Source: Mesorhizobium sp.
GTDB lineage: Bacteria; Pseudomonadota; Alphaproteobacteria; Rhizobiales; Rhizobiaceae
Assembly (NCBI GenBank): GCA_004020315.1
Contig: SAQG01000034.1
Coordinates: forward strand, 1-64,000
Direction: 5' to 3'
Length of the DNA: 64,000 bases
Of the stretch, positions 42,244 to 51,133 are shown piece by piece. The notes under the pieces are model-generated. The model searched no databases. It worked only from the letters and a program-made list of their open reading frames with translations, and was not told the DNA's origin. The position numbers and the translations under genes are program-made. How positions within the stretch are numbered: position 1 is the first letter of the stretch; every line of letters starts with the position of its first letter.

Positions 42244-42591
42244 ATGAGGTGCTTTGCGAATAAGGGTACGGGGTTAAGCGCGCTGAAGCTGGCAGCCTTG
42301 CTCGGGCTGGCGGCGGCGATTCAGCTAGCGGGCGCTGACTTGGCGCTTGCACAGGGCGGCGGTGGAAGCGGAGCTTTTGCACCGCTCCAAACTGCCGTGC
42401 AAATGATCGTCGATTTCATTACCGGTCCGTTCGGCCGGTTGCTGGCGATTATTGCCGTGATCGGTCTTGGCTTCCTGGCATTCGCCGGCCGTCTGTCATG
42501 GTTCACGGCTGGTGCCGTGATCGTGGGTATCGGTCTCGTGTTCGGCGCTCCGACGATCGTCGACGAAATGATCGCGGCCGTCGGTCAGTAA
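42244..42591 (+). CDS. virB2: VirB2 major pilin
   Basis: A 115-residue protein with a long signal sequence ending near LALAQGGGG, then two hydrophobic helices (MIVDFITGPFGRLLAIIAVI and FTAGAVIVGIGLVFGAPTIV) joined by a short basic loop. This is the TrbC/VirB2 pattern. It is inserted in the inner membrane and extracted to form the conjugative pilus. A GGAGAGAAGG ribosome site precedes the ATG, stronger than at most genes in the operon, as fits an abundant subunit. Confidence 0.92.
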   Translation: MRCFANKGTGLSALKLAALLGLAAAIQLAGADLALAQGGGGSGAFAPLQTAVQMIVDFITGPFGRLLAIIAVIGLGFLAFAGRLSWFTAGAVIVGIGLVFGAPTIVDEMIAAVGQ

Positions 42592-42592
42592 A

Positions 42593-42892
42593 ATGACTGA
42601 GTACGAGGACGAAAAGCCAGCCTTGGCTCCGTTGGTGATCGGCCTGACCCGATCGCCGACGCTTTGGGGCGTACCGTACATGGCGGTCGTCATCATTGTC
42701 GGCGTCACCATCATTGGCTGGCTGGCTTCGAACTCGTTGTGGGCGTTGTTGGTCGCTCCGGCGGCGTATCTCGTCCTTTTTTCACTTTGCGCCTGGGACA
42801 GCAGGATTTTGGACGTGCTGCAGGTGGCGTCGCGGATGACGCCCCGCACCCGGAACAAAACCTTTTGGGGCACCAATTCCTACGGACCGTAA
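42593..42892 (+). CDS. virB3: VirB3 inner-membrane protein
   Basis: A 99-residue protein with the family's APLVIGLTRSPTLWGVPYMA start and two close membrane helices (MAVVIIVGVTIIGWLASNSL, WALLVAPAAYLVLFSLCAWD). VirB3 anchors VirB4 in the type IV secretion inner-membrane complex. It starts one base after the virB2 stop and ends three before virB4. Confidence 0.93.
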   Translation: MTEYEDEKPALAPLVIGLTRSPTLWGVPYMAVVIIVGVTIIGWLASNSLWALLVAPAAYLVLFSLCAWDSRILDVLQVASRMTPRTRNKTFWGTNSYGP

Positions 42893-42895
42893 CCA

Positions 42896-45295
42896 ATGCT
42901 GAAAGTCGTTAGAGAAGAGCTTGGATTTGGAAAGGTCGCTCATAATGAGCGGCCTATGTCCACACATATCCCGTACCTGCGGCACGTGTCCGATACGGTG
43001 ATAGGGCTGGAAAACGGCTCCTTGCTGAGCGTCATCAAGTTGGACGGCCTGTTTTTCCAGACGGAGGACCAAGCAGAACTCAACATGCGGTCCGTCGTGC
43101 AAAACACGATGATCCGGGCGCTTGGCTCAAGCCGCTTTTCGCTCTGGTCTACCGTCATCCGCCGTGAGGTGGAAACCGAGATTGGCGGCGCGTTCGATGA
43201 ACCGTTCTGCGAGCTGCTGAACAGACGCTACATGGACCAATTGCGCGAGAAGCGCATGTTCACGAACGAAATCTATCTGACCATCGTGCGGTCAGGGATG
43301 CGTGGCGCTCTCGGTATTGGTGATTCGGTCAAGAAGGCCAACCGAGAAGTGCGGAACCAGCAAACACGCGAGGATGTCACAGAGCTTGAGGAGCTGATCT
43401 CCAACATTACGCGCGAACTCCAGAAATACGGTGCTCGCGCGCTCGGGATCGCCTATCGCGATAAGGAGCCGTATTCGGAACCGTGTGAGTTTTTCAATAC
43501 GATCCTGACCTGTGGCGTGCCGCGCAAGATGCGATTGCCGCGCATGGGCATACGAAACTTTGTCGGGACATCGCGGCTGCACTTCAGCAAGCGGACCATG
43601 CAGGCTCAGGCGGCGGTCGACGAAGACAGCCGTTTCGGCGCTTTGCTGTCTGTGAAGGAGTATCCGCCGTTCACCGGGCCAGGCATGCTCGACGGGTTGT
43701 TGCAGGTCAACCATGAATTCATCCTGACGCAATCCTTCACGATCGCAGACAAGCCGATCGCACAGGAGCGCATCACCCGCCTGCAACGGCAAATCCAGGC
43801 GTCGGATGAGGCCGGAAGTTCGGTCGAGAAGGATATCGACTACGCCCTGAACAGTCTGATGAATCAGGAAGCGGTATTCGGCTTCCATCATCTGACCCTG
43901 TTGTGCCTGTCCCGCGATTTGCAGGGCGTCAGCAAGTCGGTGTCGGAGCTTGGGGCCTGCCTCACTGACATGAACATCAATTGGCTGCGTGAGGACGTAA
44001 ACCTTGAAGCCGGCTTTTGGGCACAGGTTCCGGGAAATCGCAGCTACATCGCCCGTAAGGCGATGCTGTCGAGCGCCAATTTCTCCGGCCTATCGTCGAT
44101 GCACAATTTCGCGACGGGGCAGATTGACGGCACCCATTGGGGCTTACCGATCACCATTCTCGAAACCACGTCGCAAACGCCGTACTGGTTCAATTTTCAT
44201 CAGCGCGACATCGGCCACTTCTTGGTGACCGGTCCGACCGGTTCGGGCAAGACGGTGGCATTGACCTTCCTGCTCGCACAAGCAATGCGCGTCAACCCGA
44301 CTCCGAAAGCGGTGTTCTTCGACAAGGACCGCGGCGCCGAGATCTTCGTGCGCGCCATAGGCGGTTCCTATGAAGTCCTTTCGCCGGAGACGCCGACCGG
44401 CTTCAACCCGCTCCAGCTCGAAAACACCGGTCCCAACCGTGAATTCCTGATGCGGCTCCTAAAAGCAATGCTGCGGTCCAGCGACCGCCGCGACTTCACC
44501 CAAGAGGACGAAGACACGCTTGAGAAGGCACTTACACGCCTGATGCAAGAGCCGGCGGCTGAACGAAACCTGCCGAATCTGTCCGGCCTGCTCGTCGGCC
44601 GTTCGCGTGCTGACGCAAACGATCTGCATTCGCGCCTTCGGCCTTGGATCGACGGCGAAAAGGCCTGGCTCTTCAACGCACAGCACGACGTGCTGTCATT
44701 CTCGGGGCACAGTGTTTTCGGGTTCGATATGACCAGCATTCTCGGCAATGAAGAGCTGAGGACGCCGGCACTGATGTATCTCTATCACCGCCTCGACGAA
44801 CTGCTGAACGGTGATCCGGTCATGTTCTTCATGGACGAAGGCTGGCAGCTGCTGCAGGACGAGACGTTCAGCAATTTCATCGTCGACAAGATGAAGACGA
44901 TCCGCAAGCTCAACGGCATTGTCGGCTTCGGAACACAGTCGGCGGCCGACATTGCGAAGGCCAAGGCCTCGCACACGCTGATCGAACAATCGGCAACGAA
45001 CATCCACTTCCCGAACCCTCGTGCCGATGAAGAGAGCTACATCAAGCGATTTGGCCTGACGGTGAAGGAATTCAACTTCATCAAGAACACCCCGCCGGAG
45101 AAGCGCACATTTCTCGTGAAACACGGCAATGACTCGGTCATTGCCCGGCTCGATCTATCGTCCATGCCCGACATGGTGAAGGTGCTCTCGGGCCGCAAGA
45201 AGACAATCGAGGAATGCGCCGCTCTACGGGAAAAGTACGGCGATGAGCCTGAAAAATGGCTGGCTGAATTCTGCGGATGGGAGAAGGGTCAATGA
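42896..45295 (+). CDS. virB4: VirB4 conjugation ATPase
   Basis: A 799-residue protein of normal VirB4 length. The N-terminal CagE/VirB4 domain includes HIPYLRHVSDTVIGLENGSL. The ATPase domain has Walker A GPTGSGKT at about 446-453, Walker B-like VMFFMDEGWQLLQDE near 642-656, and a conserved GFGTQSAADIAKAKAS. VirB4 powers pilin extraction and substrate transfer from the inner-membrane face. The gene overlaps the next one by 4 bases. Confidence 0.96.
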   Translation: MLKVVREELGFGKVAHNERPMSTHIPYLRHVSDTVIGLENGSLLSVIKLDGLFFQTEDQAELNMRSVVQNTMIRALGSSRFSLWSTVIRREVETEIGGAFDEPFCELLNRRYMDQLREKRMFTNEIYLTIVRSGMRGALGIGDSVKKANREVRNQQTREDVTELEELISNITRELQKYGARALGIAYRDKEPYSEPCEFFNTILTCGVPRKMRLPRMGIRNFVGTSRLHFSKRTMQAQAAVDEDSRFGALLSVKEYPPFTGPGMLDGLLQVNHEFILTQSFTIADKPIAQERITRLQRQIQASDEAGSSVEKDIDYALNSLMNQEAVFGFHHLTLLCLSRDLQGVSKSVSELGACLTDMNINWLREDVNLEAGFWAQVPGNRSYIARKAMLSSANFSGLSSMHNFATGQIDGTHWGLPITILETTSQTPYWFNFHQRDIGHFLVTGPTGSGKTVALTFLLAQAMRVNPTPKAVFFDKDRGAEIFVRAIGGSYEVLSPETPTGFNPLQLENTGPNREFLMRLLKAMLRSSDRRDFTQEDEDTLEKALTRLMQEPAAERNLPNLSGLLVGRSRADANDLHSRLRPWIDGEKAWLFNAQHDVLSFSGHSVFGFDMTSILGNEELRTPALMYLYHRLDELLNGDPVMFFMDEGWQLLQDETFSNFIVDKMKTIRKLNGIVGFGTQSAADIAKAKASHTLIEQSATNIHFPNPRADEESYIKRFGLTVKEFNFIKNTPPEKRTFLVKHGNDSVIARLDLSSMPDMVKVLSGRKKTIEECAALREKYGDEPEKWLAEFCGWEKGQ

Positions 45296-46380
45296 AGAAA
45301 AGTCCTGCTCTGTGGTTGATGATGACAGCGCTTGCCGCTCCCGTTTCTGCATGGGCCGGGGGCGTTCCTGTCATTGATGGCGCAAACCTGACGGAAAAGA
45401 CGGTCCGGAAGGATAAGACGAACGACATCGAAAAGGTCGATAAAGACCGTAATTCGATCAACAAAAGCGTCACCTGCTCGATGTTCCGGCCGGGACGCAA
45501 GGATGATCCGGTTTCCGCTGCCAATGCCAATCCGGAGATTGCCGGATTGGTGAAGCGTGTGGCGCGCGAAGAGGGCGTTGACGAAAATCTCTTCATGTCT
45601 CTCGTCTACCAGGAAAGCCGTTTCAACCCCTGTGCCAAATCAGAAGCCGGCGCCATCGGCTTGTCGCAGCTGATGCCGGGGACTGCCGGCGATCTCGGCG
45701 TTAACCCCTACAATATCGAACAGAACCTGCGTGGCGGCGCGCGCTATCTGAAACAGCAGCTCAAGCGCTTTGGCGGCAACACGAATCTTGCCCTTTCCGC
45801 CTACAATGCCGGTCATGGCAATGTCCAGAAGTACGGCGGCATTCCGCCGTTCAAGGAAACACAGGGGTACGTCAAAACGATCACCCAACAGTGGTTGCCG
45901 GCATTCGGCGGGTCGAACGGAGCCAACATTCCGCTGAACTATGGCGGCGGCGACAGCGCCTACACAGGCATGCGGGATTCGATGATCAACGCCATGGCAA
46001 CCAGTCAGGCCACGCAGGAGAGCACCGGCAATGTGGCGTCCTGGCTGCAACAGCTGGGCGGTCTCAACGCCGGCACCATTCAGGACAGTTGGGACCACAA
46101 TTCGGGCGCCCGCAACGCCAATCTGGAGATGATGAACCAGGTCATCCTACTCGGAACGACTATGGCGGACCTGTTCAACTCGCGGAACACCTCACAGACA
46201 AGCGAGGTGTCGGGATCGTCGCAGTCCGCCGACGTCAAGAAAAAGGACGACGAAAAACCGCGCGAAACGACGGGCATTTGCGACCCGCGCACCGGGCTCG
46301 AATGGAGCCCGATCGAAGAGGCCTGCGTGCAGAAGCGTGAACGCGAGGCCAACGTAAAACTTCAGCTGCAGCCCCAATGA
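45292..46380 (+). CDS. Second lytic transglycosylase, with VirB5-like leader segment
   Basis: A 362-residue protein with a signal peptide (LWLMMTALAAPVSAWA) and then GVPVIDGANLTEKTVRKD, very like the start of the VirB5 next door (QVPVIDNANFKIAKETS). An SLT domain follows: NLFMSLVYQESRFNPCAKSE, AIGLSQLMPGTAGDLGV and LSAYNAGHGNVQKYGGIPPF. A C-terminal tail of about 120 residues has VirB5-like helices (NANLEMMNQVILLGTTMADL). I chose the ATG at 45292, overlapping virB4. It looks like a transglycosylase built into a VirB5-type framework. VirB1 is also present, so the operon has two. Confidence 0.85.
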   Translation: MKKSPALWLMMTALAAPVSAWAGGVPVIDGANLTEKTVRKDKTNDIEKVDKDRNSINKSVTCSMFRPGRKDDPVSAANANPEIAGLVKRVAREEGVDENLFMSLVYQESRFNPCAKSEAGAIGLSQLMPGTAGDLGVNPYNIEQNLRGGARYLKQQLKRFGGNTNLALSAYNAGHGNVQKYGGIPPFKETQGYVKTITQQWLPAFGGSNGANIPLNYGGGDSAYTGMRDSMINAMATSQATQESTGNVASWLQQLGGLNAGTIQDSWDHNSGARNANLEMMNQVILLGTTMADLFNSRNTSQTSEVSGSSQSADVKKKDDEKPRETTGICDPRTGLEWSPIEEACVQKREREANVKLQLQPQ

Positions 46381-46391
46381 GGAGAACTTCC

Positions 46392-47093
46392 ATGAAGCGC
46401 TACTTTCTCACTGCGTGCTCGATGCTCATTGCATCGGCGGCATCGGCCCAGGTGCCGGTTATCGACAACGCGAACTTCAAGATCGCCAAGGAGACGTCGG
46501 TCACCACCGACAAGATCCTGAACACCAACAAAGACATTCTGACGACAGTCACGGATACCTTGAAGGCGGTCACTGGCGATCGCGGCAGCGAATCCGACCA
46601 GATGCAAAACCTAGCCGTAGGCAATGGTTTCAGCGTTGCTTCAATGCCGTCTTTCGATAGCCTGATGTCGGGCGGCGTGCCGAATTTTGGCGGGATCGGC
46701 GGCGATATTTCTCAAGTCGCCTCCACCTTCATCAACGGCCTCCAACTGGTCAAAAGCCTGTCCGGCAAGGCAAACAGCGGCTTTTCCAGCGACAAGTCAT
46801 ATGAGGAGTTGGTATCTACCGTTCTTGGTGTCGCCGCCTTGGTCAATGGCTCGCAAAAGGCAGTGACAACGCGCCGGAGCGCGTTCGAACAGGCCGGGCA
46901 GAGCATCGGCAAGGCCCAGGACATCAAGGGCTCGATCGACCAGAACACACAGCTTCAGGTGCAAGCCGGCCTGACGATCAACGAACTCGTCGGCGTGATG
47001 AACGGTGCCGTCTCCTCGCTGCAGGCCGACAATCAACGCCGTTTGACCGATATCTCCAATTCAAAGAAGGCGCTCACCTACAGTGGCAACTAA
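46392..47093 (+). CDS. virB5: VirB5-like minor pilin
   Basis: A 233-residue protein with a signal peptide (MKRYFLTACSMLIASAASA) and the VirB5 start QVPVIDNANF. The mature part is long helices with few cysteines and a Gly-rich centre (GGVPNFGGIGGD), as in pilus-tip adhesins of VirB/TraC type. The ATG at 46392 has GAGGAG eight bases upstream, better than the frame's earlier start. It follows the fused transglycosylase and overlaps the lipoprotein gene by 11 bases. Confidence 0.85.
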   Translation: MKRYFLTACSMLIASAASAQVPVIDNANFKIAKETSVTTDKILNTNKDILTTVTDTLKAVTGDRGSESDQMQNLAVGNGFSVASMPSFDSLMSGGVPNFGGIGGDISQVASTFINGLQLVKSLSGKANSGFSSDKSYEELVSTVLGVAALVNGSQKAVTTRRSAFEQAGQSIGKAQDIKGSIDQNTQLQVQAGLTINELVGVMNGAVSSLQADNQRRLTDISNSKKALTYSGN

Positions 47094-47307
47094 GACCATC
47101 AAAACTGCCAAATTGCTGTCGGTCATCGTGATCGCAGCCGGCATCGCCGGCTGCGGCACGATCAAAGAAAAGACGGCCCCCTGTAAGCGACCCGCCAACC
47201 TAACGTCCTATGCCGCTGATCCTCACCAGGAATGCGGTCGGATGGCGTCTATCAACGGCGACCCGTCGGCGGCCTTCGCGGCGATTGACGCGATGCTGGC
47301 GGAATAA
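47083..47307 (+). CDS. Small lipoprotein, VirB7 or entry-exclusion type
   Basis: A 74-residue protein starting at a GTG inside the end of virB5. The lipobox is AAGIAGCGTIKE, so Cys24 would be lipidated. Two further cysteines (APCKRPAN, HQECGRM) may form a disulphide. At this position, between VirB5 and VirB6, transfer operons encode either the VirB7-like core lipoprotein or an Eex entry-exclusion lipoprotein. The sequence alone does not decide. Confidence 0.75.
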   Translation: MATKTIKTAKLLSVIVIAAGIAGCGTIKEKTAPCKRPANLTSYAADPHQECGRMASINGDPSAAFAAIDAMLAE

Positions 47308-47323
47308 AGGACGGTGGGCAAAA

Positions 47324-48355
47324 ATGCAGGACTTCTTGGGCGATCTGCTAGACAGGATTGAGCAGTCAGGGGCGAATTTTTCTGAACGTGCATACGGCAT
47401 TGTCAGCGGCGAGATCATGCCGCTGCTCAACATCATGTTTCTCGCCTATGTCGCCTATTACGGCCTCCAACTCTTCATGGGAACGTCGCGGGTCAGCGTG
47501 GCCGATGTCATCGGCCGCATCGTTCGCATGATGGTGATCCTGATCCTCATCAGCCAGTGGAGCCATTTCAACACGTTCTTCTATTCCTGGCTGAACGACA
47601 CGCCCGAAGACGTAGGCCGCGCGATCCTGACCGCCACAGGCACCGGCATAACCGAGCCAACAAACGGCCTATCCATGATCTGGCGGACCGCCAATGAAGC
47701 GGCATCCGCATTTGCGGAACAGTCGGGCTATTTCTCGGTCTTGCCGTCGATGGTCGGCTTCCTGATCATGCTTTGCGTCGCCGTCTTCATCGCCGTCGCA
47801 CTGGCGATCCTGCTGCTAGCAAAGGTTATGATGTGGGTGCTGATCGGCACGGCACCAATCTTCATCGCCTGCATGCTGTTCGAGCAGACGCGAAATCTCG
47901 GAGTTTCGTGGTTCCAACAGGTACTTCTCTACGCGCTGATCCCGCTTTTCGTCTATGTCGTGGCCGCTTTCCTGATCGCTGCGATGGACCCTGAGCTGAC
48001 CAAAGTCTCCAACGCGGCCAGTCAACGCCGGCTTCAGCTCAGCGATATCTCGGCGTTCCTGCTGCTGTGCTGCGCCGGCGCGTTCGTCCTCATCAATATT
48101 CAGGTTCTCGCGCAGGGCATTGTCGGTGGCGTCGCCGCCGGCATTGGCAATGTGGCACGGGCTGTTGGACGCTTCAGCGGAGTGACCGCGCCGATGAAAG
48201 CGGTCGATGTCGCACGCGGGGCTGCCGGCTTCGTCGGCACTGCCGGCATGCAGGCTCGCGATCGCACACATGCCGGCATGCTCAGCAACATCCGCGACGC
48301 CAACGCCAGAGCGGCGATGCAGAACCGAATAAGCAACAACAGCATGCCGCGCTGA
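47324..48355 (+). CDS. virB6: VirB6 polytopic inner-membrane protein
   Basis: A 343-residue protein with at least five membrane helices (LLNIMFLAYVAYYGLQLFMG, MVGFLIMLCVAVFIAVALAI, LLLAKVMMWVLIGTAPIFIA, VLLYALIPLFVYVVAAFLIA, AFLLLCCAGAFVLINIQVLA). The conserved MMWVLIGTAPIFIACMLFEQ of TrbL/VirB6 proteins is present. VirB6 forms part of the DNA path across the inner membrane. I used the ATG at 47324. The frame is open earlier, but that part overlaps the lipoprotein gene. Confidence 0.93.
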   Translation: MQDFLGDLLDRIEQSGANFSERAYGIVSGEIMPLLNIMFLAYVAYYGLQLFMGTSRVSVADVIGRIVRMMVILILISQWSHFNTFFYSWLNDTPEDVGRAILTATGTGITEPTNGLSMIWRTANEAASAFAEQSGYFSVLPSMVGFLIMLCVAVFIAVALAILLLAKVMMWVLIGTAPIFIACMLFEQTRNLGVSWFQQVLLYALIPLFVYVVAAFLIAAMDPELTKVSNAASQRRLQLSDISAFLLLCCAGAFVLINIQVLAQGIVGGVAAGIGNVARAVGRFSGVTAPMKAVDVARGAAGFVGTAGMQARDRTHAGMLSNIRDANARAAMQNRISNNSMPR

Positions 48356-48390
48356 GGTGCTTGTGAGAGTAACTAAGGGCTAGATCGAAA

Positions 48391-49107
48391 ATGTCAGATT
48401 CAAAAGAGACTGCACTACGGACCTATTTCCAAGACGGCGATCGTTGGGAATATGAGATCGTAAAAAAGGCCAAGCGATCGCGCGGACTCGCCTGGTTCGT
48501 GACGATCATTTTCGGGGCGATCACGCTGCTAGCGCTCGCGGCACTGGTGCTGCTGGTTCCGTTGAAGAGCTTCGAACCGTATGTCGTCGTGGTCGACAAA
48601 AATACCGGCTATCTGGAGGTCAAAAGCGGTCTGACTAGGCCTGCCAACCTCACCGAACAAAAAGCGGTCACCCAGGCCAATGTCGTGCGCTATATCCGTG
48701 CTCGCGAAGGCTATGACCCCTACGAGATCGAACAAAACTTCGGCATTGCCGCCTTGTTGTCGACCGGCGATGCCGCGCGGGAGTTGCAGGAGCTTTATAG
48801 CGCCGCCAATTCGAATAACCCCGCAAAAGTCTACGGAAAAAACAAGCGGGTTTCGGTGGACATCAAATCGGTGGCGGTCACTGAGCCGAGCGATCCTAGT
48901 GAACCGCCGTCGACGGTTCTTGTCCGCTTCTCGACGACGGAAAAATCCGACACGGATTCCATCACGCGGCACTACATTTCGGTCGTGCGTTTCCGCTACA
49001 CCGACACCCCCACTGAAAATCAGTGGCTTTTCGAAAATCCCCTCGGCTTCCAGGTCTTCAGCTACCGTCGCGACCAGGAGACGGTGACCCCAGGAGGTGA
49101 GGGATGA
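48391..49107 (+). CDS. virB8: VirB8 assembly factor
   Basis: A 238-residue bitopic protein with a cytoplasmic N-terminus, one membrane helix (LAWFVTIIFGAITLLALAAL, about 33-52), then the periplasmic VirB8 domain (VLLVPLKSFEPYVVVVDKNT, YIRAREGYDPYEI, HYISVVRFRYTDTP, NPLGFQVFSYRRD). It nucleates the secretion channel and contacts VirB9 and VirB10. It starts 36 bases after virB6 and overlaps virB9 by 4. Confidence 0.95.
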   Translation: MSDSKETALRTYFQDGDRWEYEIVKKAKRSRGLAWFVTIIFGAITLLALAALVLLVPLKSFEPYVVVVDKNTGYLEVKSGLTRPANLTEQKAVTQANVVRYIRAREGYDPYEIEQNFGIAALLSTGDAARELQELYSAANSNNPAKVYGKNKRVSVDIKSVAVTEPSDPSEPPSTVLVRFSTTEKSDTDSITRHYISVVRFRYTDTPTENQWLFENPLGFQVFSYRRDQETVTPGGEG

Positions 49108-49916
49108 TGAAACACCTCCTGTTTTCGGCGGCGTTCATCGCCGCGATCATGAATCACGCCCATGCGGCACAGTCTCCACGCCCGGGCAACCTCGACGGTC
49201 GCGTTACGAGCGTTGTCTATCAGCCCAACAACGTCGTGACGGTCAACGCGACTTACGGCATTTCGACTATGATCATTTTCGATGAAGATGAACGTTTCGA
49301 GACCATCTCGCTTGGCGATACGGAGAGTTGGCAGGTTGCCCCTGCCGAGAAGGGCAACATCCTGTTTGTGAAGCCGATCGCCAAGAACGTCACCACAAAC
49401 ATGAATGTCGTGACGACGAAAAGGATCTATTTCATCGAGCTTCACGACAATCCGCCTGCCGCCGGCAAGAAGGTCTTTGGCGTCAGGTTTGTCTACCCGG
49501 AAAAGGACCTCAATGCGGCGCTGCGCAAGGAAGCTGAATACCGCGCAGCCAATCCGAATATCTCGAGCATCGACAAGGCAAACGTCAACATCGACTATTC
49601 GTTTTCCGGTGACGCGCAGCTGAAGCCGTCGATGGTTTTCGATGACGGCAAGAAGACCTTTTTCAAATTCACCGGGCGTGTGCCGGCGATCTTCGCCGTG
49701 CAGTCGGATTTTTCCGAGACGCTGCGCAATTTCCGCAAGGAAGGGGAATACCTCGTCCTTGACGGTGTTGCGACCCAATACACGCTGCGCGATGGCAATC
49801 AATGGACGTGCATCTTCAACCTTCGGAAGCCTGATTTCGGCGCTCCGGACCCTGATATCCTCGGTCCGGCTCCTGATCGCGTCGCCAAAAAGCGCTGGAG
49901 GAGCGGCAACAAATGA
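49104..49916 (+). CDS. virB9: VirB9 outer-membrane-complex protein
   Basis: A 270-residue protein with a signal peptide (HLLFSAAFIAAIMNHAHA) and VirB9/CagX features: RVTSVVYQPNNVVTVNATYG, ETISLGDTESWQVAP, NILFVKPIAKNVTTNMNVVT, VNIDYSFSGD and TFFKFTGRVPAIF. It forms the outer core ring with VirB7 and VirB10. It overlaps both neighbours by 4 bases. Confidence 0.95.
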   Translation: MMKHLLFSAAFIAAIMNHAHAAQSPRPGNLDGRVTSVVYQPNNVVTVNATYGISTMIIFDEDERFETISLGDTESWQVAPAEKGNILFVKPIAKNVTTNMNVVTTKRIYFIELHDNPPAAGKKVFGVRFVYPEKDLNAALRKEAEYRAANPNISSIDKANVNIDYSFSGDAQLKPSMVFDDGKKTFFKFTGRVPAIFAVQSDFSETLRNFRKEGEYLVLDGVATQYTLRDGNQWTCIFNLRKPDFGAPDPDILGPAPDRVAKKRWRSGNK

Positions 49917-51133
49917 ACCGGACACCTGAGCTTGAGGCCATGATGTCGGCCGACGACACGGCCGTCAGCAACAAGAACGCAAAGCGCAACCAGCTCCTCG
50001 GCGGAGCGGCCTTGCTCATTGGCGGTGCCGTGGCAGCCTACTTCGTCCTTGCCACGCCAAAGGAAACTCCTCGCGACATAACCGAAGGCGACGAAGAATT
50101 CCGGACCACGACGTTCCGGCCGCCGTCGTTCGTGCGCGAGGAAGAGAAGCCCGAACCGCAACCCGAACCTGATGTGATCAACATCCCGCCTCCTCCCGAG
50201 CCGGTACAGGAGAAGGTCGACACGACCACATTTAACGTGCCTCCTCCGCCTGAAGTCGTCCAGGCGCCGCCCACGGAGCCGGCAGCTGAGCCGACGCCTG
50301 AGGAATTTCCGGAGCGCTACAGGTCCAAGCTGATATCGTTGGATACGGCTCGCCAGGAGAACGGCGCCGGCGGACTCGGTGGCGCCGACGGCAACGGTCT
50401 GAGTGTCGCGGGCGAGGACCGCAACAGCAAATTCCTCGCGGCCGCGTCGAGCCTGGCTGATAGGTCGGCAAAGGCTAAGCAGATCAAACGTATCGACGCG
50501 CTGGTGCCTGAAGGCACCCTAATCCCGGGCATTTTGGAAACCGCGATCGTCAGCGATCTTCCAGGCCAAATCCGCGCGATCACATCTCAGGATGTCTATT
50601 CGTTTGACGGGCGGCGCGTCCTGATTCCGACCGGAACCCGGCTGATCGGCGAATATCAGTCCGATGTTGTTAGGGGTCAGAAACGCATTTTCGTCATCTG
50701 GACCAGGCTTCTGCGCGATGACGGTGTGTCAGTTCGCCTCAACTCCATCGGCACCGACAGCCTTGGCCGCTCCGGATTGACCGGCCGTGTCGATAACAAA
50801 TGGCGGGAAAGGTTCGGTTCCGCAATCGTACTCTCGATTGTCGGGGCAGGAGCTAGTTACCTCACCGGATATGGAAGCGATGAAGCTTTCGGCCAAGACA
50901 ATGATGAAGCCAAGCGCGGCGAGGAACTGGCGCGCGACACGATCGCGCAAACGTTCAGCGATATGGCTAACCAGGCTTTGAGCGAAAACCTGCGCATCCC
51001 GCCGACGATCAGTGTCAGCCAGGGCGAACGCATCTTCGTCTACGTGCGCCAGGATCTCGATTTCAGCACCATGTATGACGATCCCATCACAGAAGCGATG
51101 AAGGAAATACAACGTGAACGTCGCGGTCAGTAA
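49913..51133 (+). CDS. virB10: VirB10 core-complex protein
   Basis: A 406-residue protein with a short cytoplasmic tail, one membrane helix (LLGGAALLIGGAVAAYFVLA), a Pro/Glu-rich periplasmic region (PEPQPEPDVINIPPPPEPVQ) and the C-terminal TrbI/VirB10 domain (GTLIPGILETAIVSDLPGQI, RVLIPTGTRLIGEYQSDV, SLGRSGLTGRVDNKW). It spans both membranes and gates the channel. It overlaps virB9 by 4 and virB11 by 20 bases. Confidence 0.95.
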   Translation: MNRTPELEAMMSADDTAVSNKNAKRNQLLGGAALLIGGAVAAYFVLATPKETPRDITEGDEEFRTTTFRPPSFVREEEKPEPQPEPDVINIPPPPEPVQEKVDTTTFNVPPPPEVVQAPPTEPAAEPTPEEFPERYRSKLISLDTARQENGAGGLGGADGNGLSVAGEDRNSKFLAAASSLADRSAKAKQIKRIDALVPEGTLIPGILETAIVSDLPGQIRAITSQDVYSFDGRRVLIPTGTRLIGEYQSDVVRGQKRIFVIWTRLLRDDGVSVRLNSIGTDSLGRSGLTGRVDNKWRERFGSAIVLSIVGAGASYLTGYGSDEAFGQDNDEAKRGEELARDTIAQTFSDMANQALSENLRIPPTISVSQGERIFVYVRQDLDFSTMYDDPITEAMKEIQRERRGQ

